19,119 bases of DNA from an uncultured bacterium. GTDB taxonomy: Bacteria > Bacillota > Clostridia > Oscillospirales > Oscillospiraceae. The stretch lies in the NCBI GenBank assembly GCA_949288405.1, contig CASEKM010000022.1, positions 1-19,119 on the forward strand, read 5' to 3'. How positions within the stretch are numbered: the first letter of the stretch is position 1; the number at the start of each line of letters is the position of its first letter. A program made the translations under genes and the position numbers. The notes beneath the pieces are model-generated. The model worked only from the letters and a program-made list of their open reading frames with translations. It was not told the DNA's origin and made no database searches. Of this stretch, positions 1-11,735 are shown piece by piece.

Positions 1-54
1 GAGAGCCTTGCCTCTCTCTGCATACTCCTTCTTTGGCCGCTACATGACCCAAAC

Positions 55-80
55 CCGGCGTATGCTTGACGCATAGCCGG
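55..80. repeat. Imperfect inverted repeat (hairpin) upstream of terminator
   Basis: Arms CCGGC(g)TATGC and GCATAGCCGG pair around a short loop, with one bulged G. No run of T follows, so this is not a terminator by itself. It sits 17 bases before a clear plus-strand terminator and may be part of the 3' UTR of a gene lying left of the window. No coding tail could be assigned with confidence in bases 1-96. Confidence 0.45.
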
Positions 81-96
81 CTTTCTCGACAAGCTG

Positions 97-130
97 AGCC
101 CCGGTCCTTAGGACCGGGGCTGTTTTGCGT
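97..130 (+). terminator. Rho-independent terminator of an unseen upstream plus-strand gene
   Basis: An 11-bp perfect stem (AGCCCCGGTCC / GGACCGGGGCT) with a 3-base loop is followed by GTTTTGCGTTT on the plus strand. On the minus strand no T run follows the stem, so it mainly ends a transcript entering from the left. It may also protect the 3' end of the ppdK transcript, whose stop codon lies at 157-159. Confidence 0.7.
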
Positions 131-156
131 TTATTGAATTACTGTCTCACGATGCC

Positions 157-2762
<2,606 letters not shown>

Positions 2763-2876
2763 TTCCTTCTCATTCCTTTCTATTGCTTGGGCGGCGGAGG
2801 GCTCCGTTCTCCGGCTTGTCCGCGTCTCATGCCGGAGCAGTCCGAAGAGGAGGCCAGCGTCCCCCGCGCCGATGGT

Positions 2877-2899
2877 CCGCCGGTCCCTGGGGCCGGCGG
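2877..2899 (-). other. Hairpin in ppdK 5' leader
   Basis: Arms CCGCCGG and CCGGCGG pair within the roughly 145-nt untranslated leader implied by the promoter at 2914-2942. It lies close to the expected transcript 5' end. No T run follows, so it is more likely a stability structure than an attenuator. Function is unknown. Confidence 0.35.
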
Positions 2900-2913
2900 G
2901 TATCGCATCCTTC

Positions 2914-2942
2914 ATTATACCTATTTGAAGGAAATATTGCAA
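2914..2942 (-). promoter_or_regulatory. Sigma-A-type promoter for ppdK
   Basis: Read on the minus strand, TTGCAA and TATAAT are separated by exactly 17 bases. The perfect -10 and good -35 are in an AT-rich patch between cobO and ppdK. The predicted start of transcription near 2907 gives a leader of about 145 nt before the ATG at 2762. Confidence 0.7.
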
Positions 2943-3071
2943 CTGCTTCCTGGGTATTTTTTACGTTTTTTCTCTGCCACAGGTGTAAATTTTTTCGATT
3001 CCGCTGAAAACAGTCCGATTCCCTTCCGTCCCCGGCGTACAGCCGCCCGGCGATGCAGCGTTTGGCCCGTT

Positions 3072-3581
3072 TTACAGCTCCACGCCGGGCCGTGCGGCGA
3101 TCCCCCGGTCGTAGGGGTGGCGGAGCTTCTCCATCTCGGTGATGTAGTCCGCCCGCTCCCACAGCTCCGGAACCGGGTCCCGGCCGGTGAGGACCACCTC
3201 GCAGGACACCCGGTCCAGACAGGCGAGCACCCGCTCCAGGGGCAGCAGGCCGGTGTTCACCGCTGCGCACACCTCGTCCAGCACCAGCAGGCCGCAGGCC
3301 TCCTCCCGGGCCGCCGCCTCCGCCTGGTCCAACAGGTCCAGATAGCGCCGCCGCTCCGCCTCCCGCTCCGCCTGGGTGAGCTGAAAGGAGAACTTGATCT
3401 GCTCCGGGGCCGGGAGCAGGGTCACCTTCGGGAGCAGGGAGAGAGCGTACCGCTCGCCGCTGTCCGCCCCCTTTAAAAACTGGGCGATGACCACCGGCTT
3501 GCCCCGGCCTGCCATCCGCAGGGCCAGGCCCATGGCGGCGGTGGTTTTTCCCTTCCCGTCGCCGCAGTAGAGATGGATCAT
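3072..3581 (-). CDS. cobO: Corrinoid (cob(I)yrinic acid a,c-diamide) adenosyltransferase
   Basis: This transfers the 5'-deoxyadenosyl group of ATP to the cobalt of corrinoids, making the adenosyl form of B12; it is cytosolic and of the BtuR/CobO/CobP type. The 169-residue protein opens with the P-loop GDGKGKTTAAMGLALR (residues 7 on). It contains VLDEV in mid-protein and the family-typical LTGRDPVPELWERADYITEMEKLRHPYDRGI followed by ARPGVE at the C terminus. The start was set at the ATG preceded by AAGGAGG; a longer open frame runs upstream but through a repeat element. It stands alone, with no other cobalamin gene in the window, so it may act in corrinoid salvage. The repeat block begins immediately upstream and no promoter was recognised there. 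Confidence 0.9.
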   Translation of the reverse strand: MIHLYCGDGKGKTTAAMGLALRMAGRGKPVVIAQFLKGADSGERYALSLLPKVTLLPAPEQIKFSFQLTQAEREAERRRYLDLLDQAEAAAREEACGLLVLDEVCAAVNTGLLPLERVLACLDRVSCEVVLTGRDPVPELWERADYITEMEKLRHPYDRGIAARPGVEL

Positions 3582-3615
3582 AATATTCCTCCTTGTTTCC
3601 TTGGGAAGTTTCGCA

Positions 3616-3915
3616 GGGGATTTCGCCGCCTGCGGGCGGCGACCTTCTTTTTCCATGGCGAAAAAGAAGGCAAAACGCCCCCGGGGACGGCTCCAGATGA
3701 GCACTTCGTGCTCATAGTCGCCTTTCCCCGGACCCCGTTGCGGGGGACGCATTCTTGATGGGTTCTGCAAAATTTCCGGCGCGCAAAATCTGAGTGACTG
3801 GTCTGAATTCCCGCCAGGCCACTGGGCCCTGGGTTTGCAAAATTTAAAATCGCTGCGATTCCAGGACTGCGCCTGACTTTGCCGAGCTAACGCTTCCGGT
3901 GCGAATCCTGGCGGG
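3616..3915 (+). repeat. Multi-hairpin repeat element, copy A
   Basis: This is a roughly 300-nt non-coding element aligning over its full length with copy B (11736-12099, opposite strand) and over its first 115 nt with copy C (11257-11373). Ordered parts are GGGGATTTCGCCGCC, a GC hairpin, hairpin 2 (CCTTCTTTTTC 3643-3653 / GAAAAAGAAGG 3660-3670), hairpin 3 (TGAGCAC 3698-3704 / GTGCTCA 3708-3714) and hairpin 4 (CCCCG / CGGGG). Then come TTTCCGGCGCGCAAA, a GGCC-rich hairpin and a tail with GACTGCGCCTG. Stem sequences differ between copies while staying paired. It starts 17 bases beyond the cobO ribosome site. I do not recognise it as a named family. Confidence 0.75.
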
Positions 3916-3919
3916 CCCT

Positions 3920-3972
3920 AAGCCTTCCCCCTCCAAGGGGGAAGGTGCCCCCGAAGGGGGCGGATGAGGGTG
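3920..3972 (+). repeat. AAGCCTTCCCC...GATGAGGGTG repeat, copy 1
   Basis: This double hairpin has stem CCTTCCCCCT / AGGGGGAAGG, then stem GCCCCC / GGGGGC, ending CGGATGAGGGTG. From general knowledge, related sequences of this layout are frequent between genes in gut Clostridia. A second, partly decayed copy lies at 4233-4288. Confidence 0.65.
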
Positions 3973-4232
3973 ACCTCTTTGCTTGCCCCCGGCGGGAGCC
4001 CCAAGGGGCTCCCCTACTCAGACACGGAGGGTTCTCTTGCGATTCGTAGGGGAGGGGACGACTCCCCTTATCAAGGGGAGATGGCCCGAAGGGCCAGAGG
4101 GGATAGGGAATTGTCCCTCCCGCCGTATCTCGGAAATTTCCCCATACTTGGCGGGCTGGTCTGGGACCGGCCCCTGCGATAAAGGAAGAATGGCTTCGGG
4201 ATACACCGTAGGGACGGCTATCAGCCGCCCGA

Positions 4233-4288
4233 AAGCCTTCCCCCTTCCGGGGGGAAGGTGCCGAGCACATGCGGGGCAGATGAGGGTG
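4233..4288 (+). repeat. AAGCCTTCCCC...GATGAGGGTG repeat, copy 2
   Basis: It has the same start (AAGCCTTCCCCC), first stem and end (CAGATGAGGGTG) as the copy at 3920-3972. The second hairpin is altered (CCGAGCACATGCGGGG), so pairing there is largely lost. Confidence 0.6.
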
Positions 4289-4466
4289 GGCTCCGGAATG
4301 GCAGGAACCCCTCAGCGGGCCGGCCAGTGTCCGGCCCCTACGAAAGAAAGGAACGGCTTCCGAAGTACGCCGTAGGAGCAGCCCCATGTGGCCGCCCGTC
4401 CCCCGTGGGGTATGATACCTGTAGGGCGCGGCCTCCCGGACGCGCCGTCTGCCTTCTTCTTACCTG

Positions 4467-4500
4467 ATAAGAAAAGCAGGCCGCCCTCGGGCGGCCTGCT
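4467..4500 (-). terminator. Terminator of the truA-clpE operon
   Basis: On the minus strand, an 11-bp stem AGCAGGCCGCC / GGCGGCCTGCT, extended by CC pairs, is followed by TTTTCTTATC. It lies 8 bases after the clpE-like stop codon. It is strong and correctly placed. Confidence 0.85.
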
Positions 4501-4508
4501 GAAAAGGA

Positions 4509-6824
<2,316 letters not shown>

Positions 6825-6905
6825 ATCGCAACACTCCTTTCCGGAGAAAAAACTTCGTCTCGATTCCAAACCATACACCATAATTGTGAACTGGTTATGA
6901 ATCTT

Positions 6906-7604
6906 TTAAGGAATGGAGGCAATTAACAGAAATGGATTGGTGGTGCAGAAGAACCGGAGCAGGAAGGACTGCTCCACCGCCTCCTGGGGGAGCATCCCCT
7001 TCAGCAGCCAGCAGGCGATGAACAGCAGCACGCAGCCCTTGACCAGGCCGACGGCCGCGCCGCTCCACTGGTTCAGGGTGGACAGCACCGGCAGCTTGAA
7101 GGCCAGGTCCAGGGCGTGGCTGAGGGCGATCCACCCCGCCAGCACCAGGATAAAGCACACGAAGAACAGGGCCGTCCGGGCGAGCTGATAGGCGGCGTAC
7201 TCCGCCAGCGACCGGACCACCCCGGCGGCCACCGACTCCAGCCCCTGGTCCACCGCCTGGGCGAAGGTCTCCGCCACCCCCTGGAACAGGGGGGAGTCCC
7301 CCAGGGCGTCCAGCGCGTCCTCCAGGGGCAGGTCCGCGAAGAAGGCGTCCCCCTGGCTCCCCTCCGCCGGCGGGGCAGCCTGGTAGTAGCTCTCAATGCT
7401 CTCCCGCATCCCCCGCTCCACCGCGGGGGCGATGGCCTGGGAGATGGGGCGGGCCAGGGCGTCGGACAGGACGCTGGCCCCGATGAAGGCCACGAAGACC
7501 GCCAAAAATCCGCACAGGGTGAGCACCAGTCCCTTCCGGTAGCCCTGGAGCGCGGTCAGGATCAGGACTGCCAGCACGATCAGATCAAACAGTAAAATTC
7601 CCAT
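6906..7604 (-). CDS. CvpA family membrane protein
   Basis: The 232-residue integral membrane protein resembles the CvpA/colicin V production family. The N terminus MGILLFDLIVLAVLILTALQGYRKGLVLTLCGFLAVFVAFIGASVLS gives two closely spaced membrane segments, with the family-typical GYRKG turn between them. Two more segments lie near residues 140-165 and 180-205 (FFVCFILVLAGWIAL and AAVGLVKGCVLLFIACWLL). The central part (about 65-125) is soluble and acidic. The start has AAAGGAG 6 bases upstream. It sits 32 bases after the DUF5711 gene and 81 before clpE, in the same direction. The molecular role of CvpA proteins is not firmly known; envelope homeostasis is the usual suggestion. Confidence 0.8.
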   Translation of the reverse strand: MGILLFDLIVLAVLILTALQGYRKGLVLTLCGFLAVFVAFIGASVLSDALARPISQAIAPAVERGMRESIESYYQAAPPAEGSQGDAFFADLPLEDALDALGDSPLFQGVAETFAQAVDQGLESVAAGVVRSLAEYAAYQLARTALFFVCFILVLAGWIALSHALDLAFKLPVLSTLNQWSGAAVGLVKGCVLLFIACWLLKGMLPQEAVEQSFLLRFFCTTNPFLLIASIP

Positions 7605-7636
7605 GAAAAACTCCTTTATGTGGATGGTCCCCGGCG

Positions 7637-8812
7637 CTACCCGGGCAGATACAGCCAGGCCTGCTGGGCGTTGGCCAGCAGGGCCGCCCCCGAGGCGGTC
7701 AGGGAGAGATACCGGGCGTTCTGGGTGTGGTCCAGGCTGCCGTAGGGCTCCAGGCTGGAGGTGTAGATGTCCAGCCGGTCCCCGGTGAGTATGGCCGCAT
7801 AGCGCCCGGCGGCGTCAAAGTCCAGCACGCCGGAGCTGAGCCCCAGGGCGGCCAGCTCCGCCCCGTCGGGGCCGACCACCACCGCCTGCTCCGCCGAGCC
7901 GGCCTGATACCGGCCCAGGAGCAGCAGGGCGAATCCGTCCCCGCCGAAGCTGCACCCCTTCAGGTAGCTGCGTCCCAGGGAGTAGGTCCCGGACACAGTC
8001 CCGTCCTCCCCCACCACGGACACCTGCTCCTCCCCCAGCACCCACAGCAGGCCGTCCTCATAGTCCAGCTCCAGCACCATGGTGTTGCCCAGGGAGGCCA
8101 CCGCAGAGGGCTCCCGCTGGTCCACCGGGTAGAAGCGGACCTGGCTCTGGAAGGAGCCGCCCACCTGGCCCATGGTGACCACTGCCACCGTTTTGCAGTC
8201 GGGGGAGACGGCGGCGTCCACCACGAATGTGCTGGACAGGTCGATTCGGATCAGGGGCTCCTGGGCATTGTAGGGGGTGTCGTACACCGCCACGGAGCCC
8301 CGGAAGCCGCCGCCGTGGGTGGTGACCGCCAGCCACCCGGCGTCGTTGGGCCGGGCGGAGAGCAGCTCCCCGCCCCCCTCCAAATTCAGGTGGAAGGCCT
8401 CCTCCATGCCCCGGAAGAGGAACAGGTCCTGCCCACCGGCGTCGTAGACCACGCCGCAGCTCTCCGAGCGGGTGAGCACCGGGTGCTCAAAGCTGCGCAC
8501 CTCCTCGGCGTACAGCTCCCCGGAGAAGGAGTAGTACCGGGCCCCCGTGTCCGAGGCCAGCAGGACGCCGTTGTCCAGATAGGCAAAGGCGGCCTGCTTC
8601 CCGCCTGCGTGGGAGAAGGGGGCGGCCTCGCCGCTCTCGCTGGTCTCCAGGTTCCGGTAGTCGAACCACCGCTTCAGCGCGTCCAGATTCAGCTCATCCC
8701 GGTAGACCACCAGGGCCAGGGCGCCCAGCAGCAGCGCCGCCGTCACCAGCAGGGCGATGAGCCGCACTAGAATATTCGGTTTTTTCGGGTTTGATGCCTG
8801 GTTTTCTTTCAT
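7637..8812 (-). CDS. DUF5711 family membrane-anchored beta-propeller-like protein
   Basis: This 391-residue protein has a short basic N terminus, one membrane anchor (about residues 15-37, ILVRLIALLVTAALLLGALALVVY) and a long extracytoplasmic part. The latter contains recurrent short strands such as YLDNGVLLASDTGARYYSFSGE, GVVYDAGGQDLFLF, VAVVTMGQVGG and LLWVLGEEQVSVVGEDG, which resemble blades of a propeller. It matches my recollection of the DUF5711 family, but I cannot run a profile search. The ATG has a moderate site (AAGGACGAG). It follows truA by 57 bases and precedes the cvpA-like gene by 32. Its function is unknown; a surface sensor or scaffold is only a guess. Confidence 0.72.
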   Translation of the reverse strand: MKENQASNPKKPNILVRLIALLVTAALLLGALALVVYRDELNLDALKRWFDYRNLETSESGEAAPFSHAGGKQAAFAYLDNGVLLASDTGARYYSFSGELYAEEVRSFEHPVLTRSESCGVVYDAGGQDLFLFRGMEEAFHLNLEGGGELLSARPNDAGWLAVTTHGGGFRGSVAVYDTPYNAQEPLIRIDLSSTFVVDAAVSPDCKTVAVVTMGQVGGSFQSQVRFYPVDQREPSAVASLGNTMVLELDYEDGLLWVLGEEQVSVVGEDGTVSGTYSLGRSYLKGCSFGGDGFALLLLGRYQAGSAEQAVVVGPDGAELAALGLSSGVLDFDAAGRYAAILTGDRLDIYTSSLEPYGSLDHTQNARYLSLTASGAALLANAQQAWLYLPG

Positions 8813-8869
8813 TGGCTCGTCCTTATCTGTGCAAAGGGTGTGGGGAGCGAGACGCCGCGGTCCGGCGGG

Positions 8870-9625
8870 CTACAGCACGTCCTCCTCATACCACAGCTTG
8901 GTCATGTACAGTCCGCCCGGCGGGACGGTGGGACCCGCCAGGGTCCGGTTTCCCGAGGCCAGAATGGCCGGGATGTCCTCCGGGGAGAGCTTTCCCTCGG
9001 CGGCATAGATGATGGTGCCCGTCATGGCCCGCACCATGTTGTAGAGGAAGCCGTCGGCGCACACCCGGCACTCGATCAGCTCCCCCTGCCGGGACACGTT
9101 GAAGTAGTACACCGTGCGCACCGTGGTGCGGGTCTCAGTGCCCACAGAGCGCACCGCCCGGAAGTCGTGGGTGCCCACAAACTGGTCCGCCGCCCGCTGC
9201 ATCACCGTCTCGTCCAGGTGCTTGGGGTAAAACCAGGCCCGGTCCACATAGAAGGGATTGCCCAGGCGGGAGTTGTAGATGCGGTAGGTGTACTCCTTCC
9301 GCAGGCAGGAGCCGATGGCGTTGAAGGACATGGGCACCTGGGTGGCCTTCACCACCACGATGTCCCGGGGCAGCCGGGTGTTCACCGCCAGGGGGATCCG
9401 GTCGCATGGGATGGAGGAGGTGGTGCGGAAGTTGGCCACATACACCTCCGCGTGGACGCCGGCGTCGGTGCGCCCCGCCCCGGTGCACTTCACCGGGTGG
9501 CACACCACCGTGGACAGGGCCTTCTCCAGGGTCTCCGCCACTGTGACGGCGTTTTTCTGCACCTGCCAGCCGTGGTAGGCCGTCCCGTTGTACATCAGCT
9601 TCAAGGCGATATTCCGCTCTTCCAT
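8870..9625 (-). CDS. truA: tRNA pseudouridine(38-40) synthase TruA
   Basis: It converts uridines 38, 39 and 40 of the tRNA anticodon arm to pseudouridine. The 251-residue protein has the usual length. The catalytic aspartate is D54 within GAGRTDAGVHAEVYVANF, and RKEYTYRIYN and ADGFLYNMVRAMTGTII are typical family blocks. The start was set at ATG 9625, with AAGGGGG 6 bases upstream. The frame remains open for 51 codons before it, but that stretch contains a terminator hairpin and the promoter. It is the first gene of a probable operon with DUF5711, cvpA-like and clpE-like genes. Its roughly 90-nt leader contains mutually exclusive hairpins, suggesting transcription attenuation. Confidence 0.93.
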   Translation of the reverse strand: MEERNIALKLMYNGTAYHGWQVQKNAVTVAETLEKALSTVVCHPVKCTGAGRTDAGVHAEVYVANFRTTSSIPCDRIPLAVNTRLPRDIVVVKATQVPMSFNAIGSCLRKEYTYRIYNSRLGNPFYVDRAWFYPKHLDETVMQRAADQFVGTHDFRAVRSVGTETRTTVRTVYYFNVSRQGELIECRVCADGFLYNMVRAMTGTIIYAAEGKLSPEDIPAILASGNRTLAGPTVPPGGLYMTKLWYEEDVL

Positions 9626-9655
9626 GAGATCCCCCTTAACATGGGTCCGCCGGGC

Positions 9656-9696
9656 AAAAAAGCCCGCCCGCCGCTGCGGGCGGGGCCGGTCCCCGC
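9656..9696 (-). promoter_or_regulatory. Possible attenuator in the truA leader (terminator plus competing hairpin)
   Basis: On the minus strand, a 9-bp perfect stem (CCCGCCCGC / GCGGGCGGG, 9663-9684) is followed by C and six T, a textbook terminator, only about 30 bases before the truA start. An upstream hairpin GCGGGG / CCCCGC (9680-9696) shares five bases with the first arm, so the two cannot form together. There is no gene upstream on this strand for the terminator to serve, which points to leader control. No leader peptide, T-box or known riboswitch motif was recognised. Confidence 0.5.
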
Positions 9697-9710
9697 ACTT
9701 GGTGATTGGG

Positions 9711-9739
9711 TTGCTATCGGGATTATAACATAGTATAAT
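9711..9739 (+). promoter_or_regulatory. Promoter for the DUF4342 gene (plus strand)
   Basis: TTGCTA and a perfect TATAAT are spaced by 17 bases. Predicted transcription starts near 9746, about 140 bases before the DUF4342 ATG. The leader contains three hairpins (about 9752-9774, 9795-9812 and 9843-9859). It overlaps the minus-strand truA promoter. Confidence 0.55.
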
Positions 9740-9750
9740 CAGTTGGGCAA
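9722..9750 (-). promoter_or_regulatory. Promoter for truA operon (minus strand)
   Basis: On the minus strand TTGCCC and a perfect TATAAT are separated by 17 bases. Transcription would start near 9715, giving a leader of about 90 nt before truA. It shares 18 bases with the plus-strand promoter at 9711-9739. Confidence 0.65.
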
Positions 9751-9886
9751 GGGCCCCTTTTTCGGGAAAAGGGCGCATTTAATGGGATTTTAAGAAAGGG
9801 GAAAGCCCCTTTTAAGGCCAATGTGGTATCTTAATGACAGTCGGGCGGCCCGCGCCGCCCCAGCTCCAAGAGAGGGGAGTTTTTCC

Positions 9887-10480
9887 ATGGAAGTTACGCT
9901 GGAACAGGTGGAGCGCCTGCGGGAAAAGGCCAACGTGTCCTACGGCCAGGCCAAGGCGGCGCTGGAGTACAGCGGCGGCAACCTGCTGGACGCGCTGATC
10001 TATCTGGAGGAGCAGGGGGTCATTCCCCGGCCGGAGGAGACCTACTACTCCACCAAGGGCGAGACCCCTCCGCCTCCCCCTCAGGAGCTGCCCGTCCTGC
10101 CTGTGGAGGTCCAGGGGAAAAAGCAGAAGAAGCAGAAAAAGGGACCCGGGCAGAGCCGGGAGCGGGGGCGCCTGCTCCAGTGGCTGCGGCGCATCCTGCT
10201 GGACAACGAGCTGGAGATCTGGCGGAAGGGACAGCCCATCACCGCCGTCCCCATGCTGATCCTGCTGATCTTTGTGATCTTCCTGTACTGGATCGCCGTC
10301 CCCATGCTGATTCTGGGGCTGTTCCTGGGCTTTCGGTACAAGGTCTCCGGCCCGGATCTGGAGAACGAGGCCTTCAACAGCATGATGGACTCCGCGGGCA
10401 GCACGGCGGAGGATGTGGGCCGCCAGGTAATGGACGAGCTAAAAAGCCAGCACGAAAAGTATAATAGCCGCAAAAAATAA
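9887..10480 (+). CDS. DUF4342 (UBA-like) membrane protein
   Basis: This is a 197-residue protein. Residues 1-45 (MEVTLEQVERLREKANVSYGQAKAALEYSGGNLLDALIYLEEQG) form the helical UBA-like DUF4342 domain, similar to the N-terminal fold of elongation factor Ts. A Pro-rich and Lys-rich linker (about 60-95) follows. Then come one or two membrane segments (about 120-153, ending LILGLFLGFRYKV) and a charged tail. The ATG at 9887 was chosen over an upstream in-frame ATG because GAGGGGAG lies 7 bases before it. It is followed after 77 bases by a response regulator in the same direction, so it may be part of the same signalling unit. Its biochemical role is unknown. Confidence 0.78.
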   Translation: MEVTLEQVERLREKANVSYGQAKAALEYSGGNLLDALIYLEEQGVIPRPEETYYSTKGETPPPPPQELPVLPVEVQGKKQKKQKKGPGQSRERGRLLQWLRRILLDNELEIWRKGQPITAVPMLILLIFVIFLYWIAVPMLILGLFLGFRYKVSGPDLENEAFNSMMDSAGSTAEDVGRQVMDELKSQHEKYNSRKK

Positions 10481-10500
10481 CGATTAGTTTTTAAATATCC

Positions 10501-10532
10501 CGCCCGGCCCGGCCCAATGGGCATGCCGGGCG
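10501..10532. repeat. Inverted repeat between DUF4342 and response regulator genes
   Basis: Eight-base arms CGCCCGGC and GCCGGGCG flank an inner GCCC-aat-GGGC. No T run follows, so it looks like an mRNA hairpin or protein-binding palindrome rather than a terminator. It lies 26 bases before the response regulator start. Confidence 0.45.
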
Positions 10533-10557
10533 TGGTGAAAGACAGGATGAGGAGAAG

Positions 10558-11241
10558 ATGGAAATGGCAGAAAAGATCCTTCTGGTGGAGGACGAGGAGA
10601 AGCTGGCCCGGATGGTGGAGATGGAGCTGCGGTACGAGGGGTACCAGGTGACCAAGGCCTTCGACGGCCGCAGCGGCCTGGAGGAGGCCCTGTCCGGGAA
10701 GCACGATCTGGTGCTGCTGGACATCATGCTGCCCCAGCTGTCCGGCATGGAGGTCCTTCGCCGCCTGCGCCGGGAGAGCCAGATTCCAGTGATCATGCTC
10801 ACCGCCCGGGACAGCGTCATCGACAAGGTGTCCGGCCTGGACTCCGGGGCGGACGACTATATCACCAAGCCCTTCGCCATTGAGGAGCTGCTGGCCCGTA
10901 TCCGGGCCGCCCTGCGCAAGCGGCCCCACAGCCAGGAGGGGGCGGTGCTCACCGCCGGCCCCCTGGAGATGGACGTGGACCGGCACGCGGTCACCGTCAA
11001 GGGCCAGGGGGTGGAGCTCACCAAGAAGGAGTTCGACCTGCTCCGCCACCTGCTGGAGAACAAGGGCCGGGTGCTCTCCCGGGAGGCCCTGCTGGACAGC
11101 GTGTGGGGCTTCGACTTCGTGGGGGAGACCAACTCGGTGGACGTGTACATCCGCTTTCTCCGCAGCAAGCTGGACGAGGCCTTCGGCATCAAGCTGATCC
11201 ACACCGTGCGGGGCGTGGGCTATGTGATTCGGGAGGATTAA
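10558..11241 (+). CDS. OmpR/PhoB-family response regulator
   Basis: This cytosolic DNA-binding regulator of a two-component system has 227 residues. The receiver domain (5-120) has acidic pocket E11/D12, phospho-acceptor D55 (LLDIMLPQ), T82 and K104 (DDYITKPF). A winged-helix domain (about 130-225) has TKKEFDLLRHLLENKGRVLSRE, VDVYIRFLRSKLDE and the ending HTVRGVGYVIRED. A second ATG two codons in (10564) has better spacing from AGGAG, so the true start may be there. The partner kinase lies 980 bp downstream, beyond a repeat block. The targets are unknown. The kinase's lesion could leave this regulator without its normal input. Confidence 0.92.
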   Translation: MEMAEKILLVEDEEKLARMVEMELRYEGYQVTKAFDGRSGLEEALSGKHDLVLLDIMLPQLSGMEVLRRLRRESQIPVIMLTARDSVIDKVSGLDSGADDYITKPFAIEELLARIRAALRKRPHSQEGAVLTAGPLEMDVDRHAVTVKGQGVELTKKEFDLLRHLLENKGRVLSREALLDSVWGFDFVGETNSVDVYIRFLRSKLDEAFGIKLIHTVRGVGYVIRED

Positions 11242-11256
11242 ATACTTTTGTATGAC

Positions 11257-11373
11257 GGGGGAGTTTCGCCGCCCCGGCGGCGAGTGACTTTTGGGGCGTC
11301 CAAAAAGTCACCAAAAAAGCGCCAAGGGGCCGCTCAGATGGGCACTTCGTGCCCAACCCCCGTTTTACGGAGG
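11257..11373 (+). repeat. Multi-hairpin repeat element, copy C (5' part only)
   Basis: It starts 16 bases after the response-regulator stop and matches the first part of copies A and B. It has GGGGAGTTTCGCCGCC, hairpin 1 (CGCCGCC / GGCGGCG), hairpin 2 (GTGACTTTT / AAAAGTCAC, one bulged A), hairpin 3 (GGGCAC / GTGCCC) and hairpin 4 (CCGT / ACGG). The rest of the element, with GACTGCGCCTG, is absent. It is inverted relative to copy B, and the two bracket the repeat block. Confidence 0.7.
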
Positions 11374-11735
11374 TTCAATTAGGCAGTTCCCGTTTTCCCC
11401 GTAGGGGCCGGTCCCAGACCGGCCCGACGGTTCACGGATTGCGTTCCAGGATATGGCGGGAGGGGCACACCCCAGGGTGGCCTCATCTCGGCCCAAGAGC
11501 CGCCGCTTTGCGGCGGTTGGCCTCGAAATGCGCCTGCGGGCGCGATCTTGCCCCTGCGGGGCAATTCACCTTCAGCCCCTCCCCTACGGTTTCTACAGAA
11601 ACGGTTCCATATCTCTCGTAGGGGAGGCCCTTGGGCCTCCCGCCGGGACGTGTCTCCCAAAACGGCGGGCGGGTGAGGGCACCCGCCCCTACGGCGGATC
11701 TAAGCGGCGCGCCGAGTCGTCGCGCCCTACAGGTT
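11374..11735. repeat. Palindrome-rich intergenic repeat block 2
   Basis: Four palindromes with GTAGGG tags lie at 11401-11426 (+), 11618-11643 (+), 11664-11692 (-) and 11706-11730 (-). Their stems all differ: GGGCCGGTC/GACCGGCCC, GGGAGGCCC/GGGCCTCCC, GGCGGGTG/CACCCGCC and GCGCG/CGCGC. They resemble the palindromes of block 1. A free copy of a module of about 60 nt (11484-11543) that is nested in element copy B also lies here. Open frames in this stretch are short, Arg/Pro/Gly-rich and lack ribosome sites, so none is called as a gene. Confidence 0.65.

Larger units (their letters stand above)
3917..4466. repeat. Palindrome-rich intergenic repeat block 1
   Basis: No gene is supported in this stretch between cobO and clpE. 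It holds seven palindromes that carry a GTAGGG-type tag on one side. They lie at 3991-4017 (-), 4046-4066 (+), 4151-4178 (-, tag GCAGGG), 4208-4230 (+), 4317-4341 (-), 4372-4398 (+, degraded) and 4421-4448 (+). Stem sequences differ, for example GGGGAG/CTCCCC, CGGCT/AGCCG, GGCCGG/CCGGCC and GGCGCG/CGCGCC. Two copies of another repeat (3920-3972 and 4233-4288) lie among them. Short open frames here encode Arg/Pro/Gly-rich peptides typical of repeat DNA and are not listed as genes. Confidence 0.7.

Noticed and set aside
2..76. Possible 3' end of a plus-strand gene (reads AYSFFGRYMTQTRRMLDA then stop)
   Set aside because: Only 24 residues, overlapping a hairpin at 55-80. A following terminator supports some plus-strand transcript, but the coding frame cannot be established.
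3920..4288. CRISPR array from repeated 50-nt units
   Set aside because: Only two copies, 260 bases apart, internally palindromic, with no regular spacers and no cas genes.
3887..4467. Several open frames of 60-170 codons between cobO and clpE
   Set aside because: They consist of repeat sequence in both directions with no family resemblance. They are treated as non-coding.
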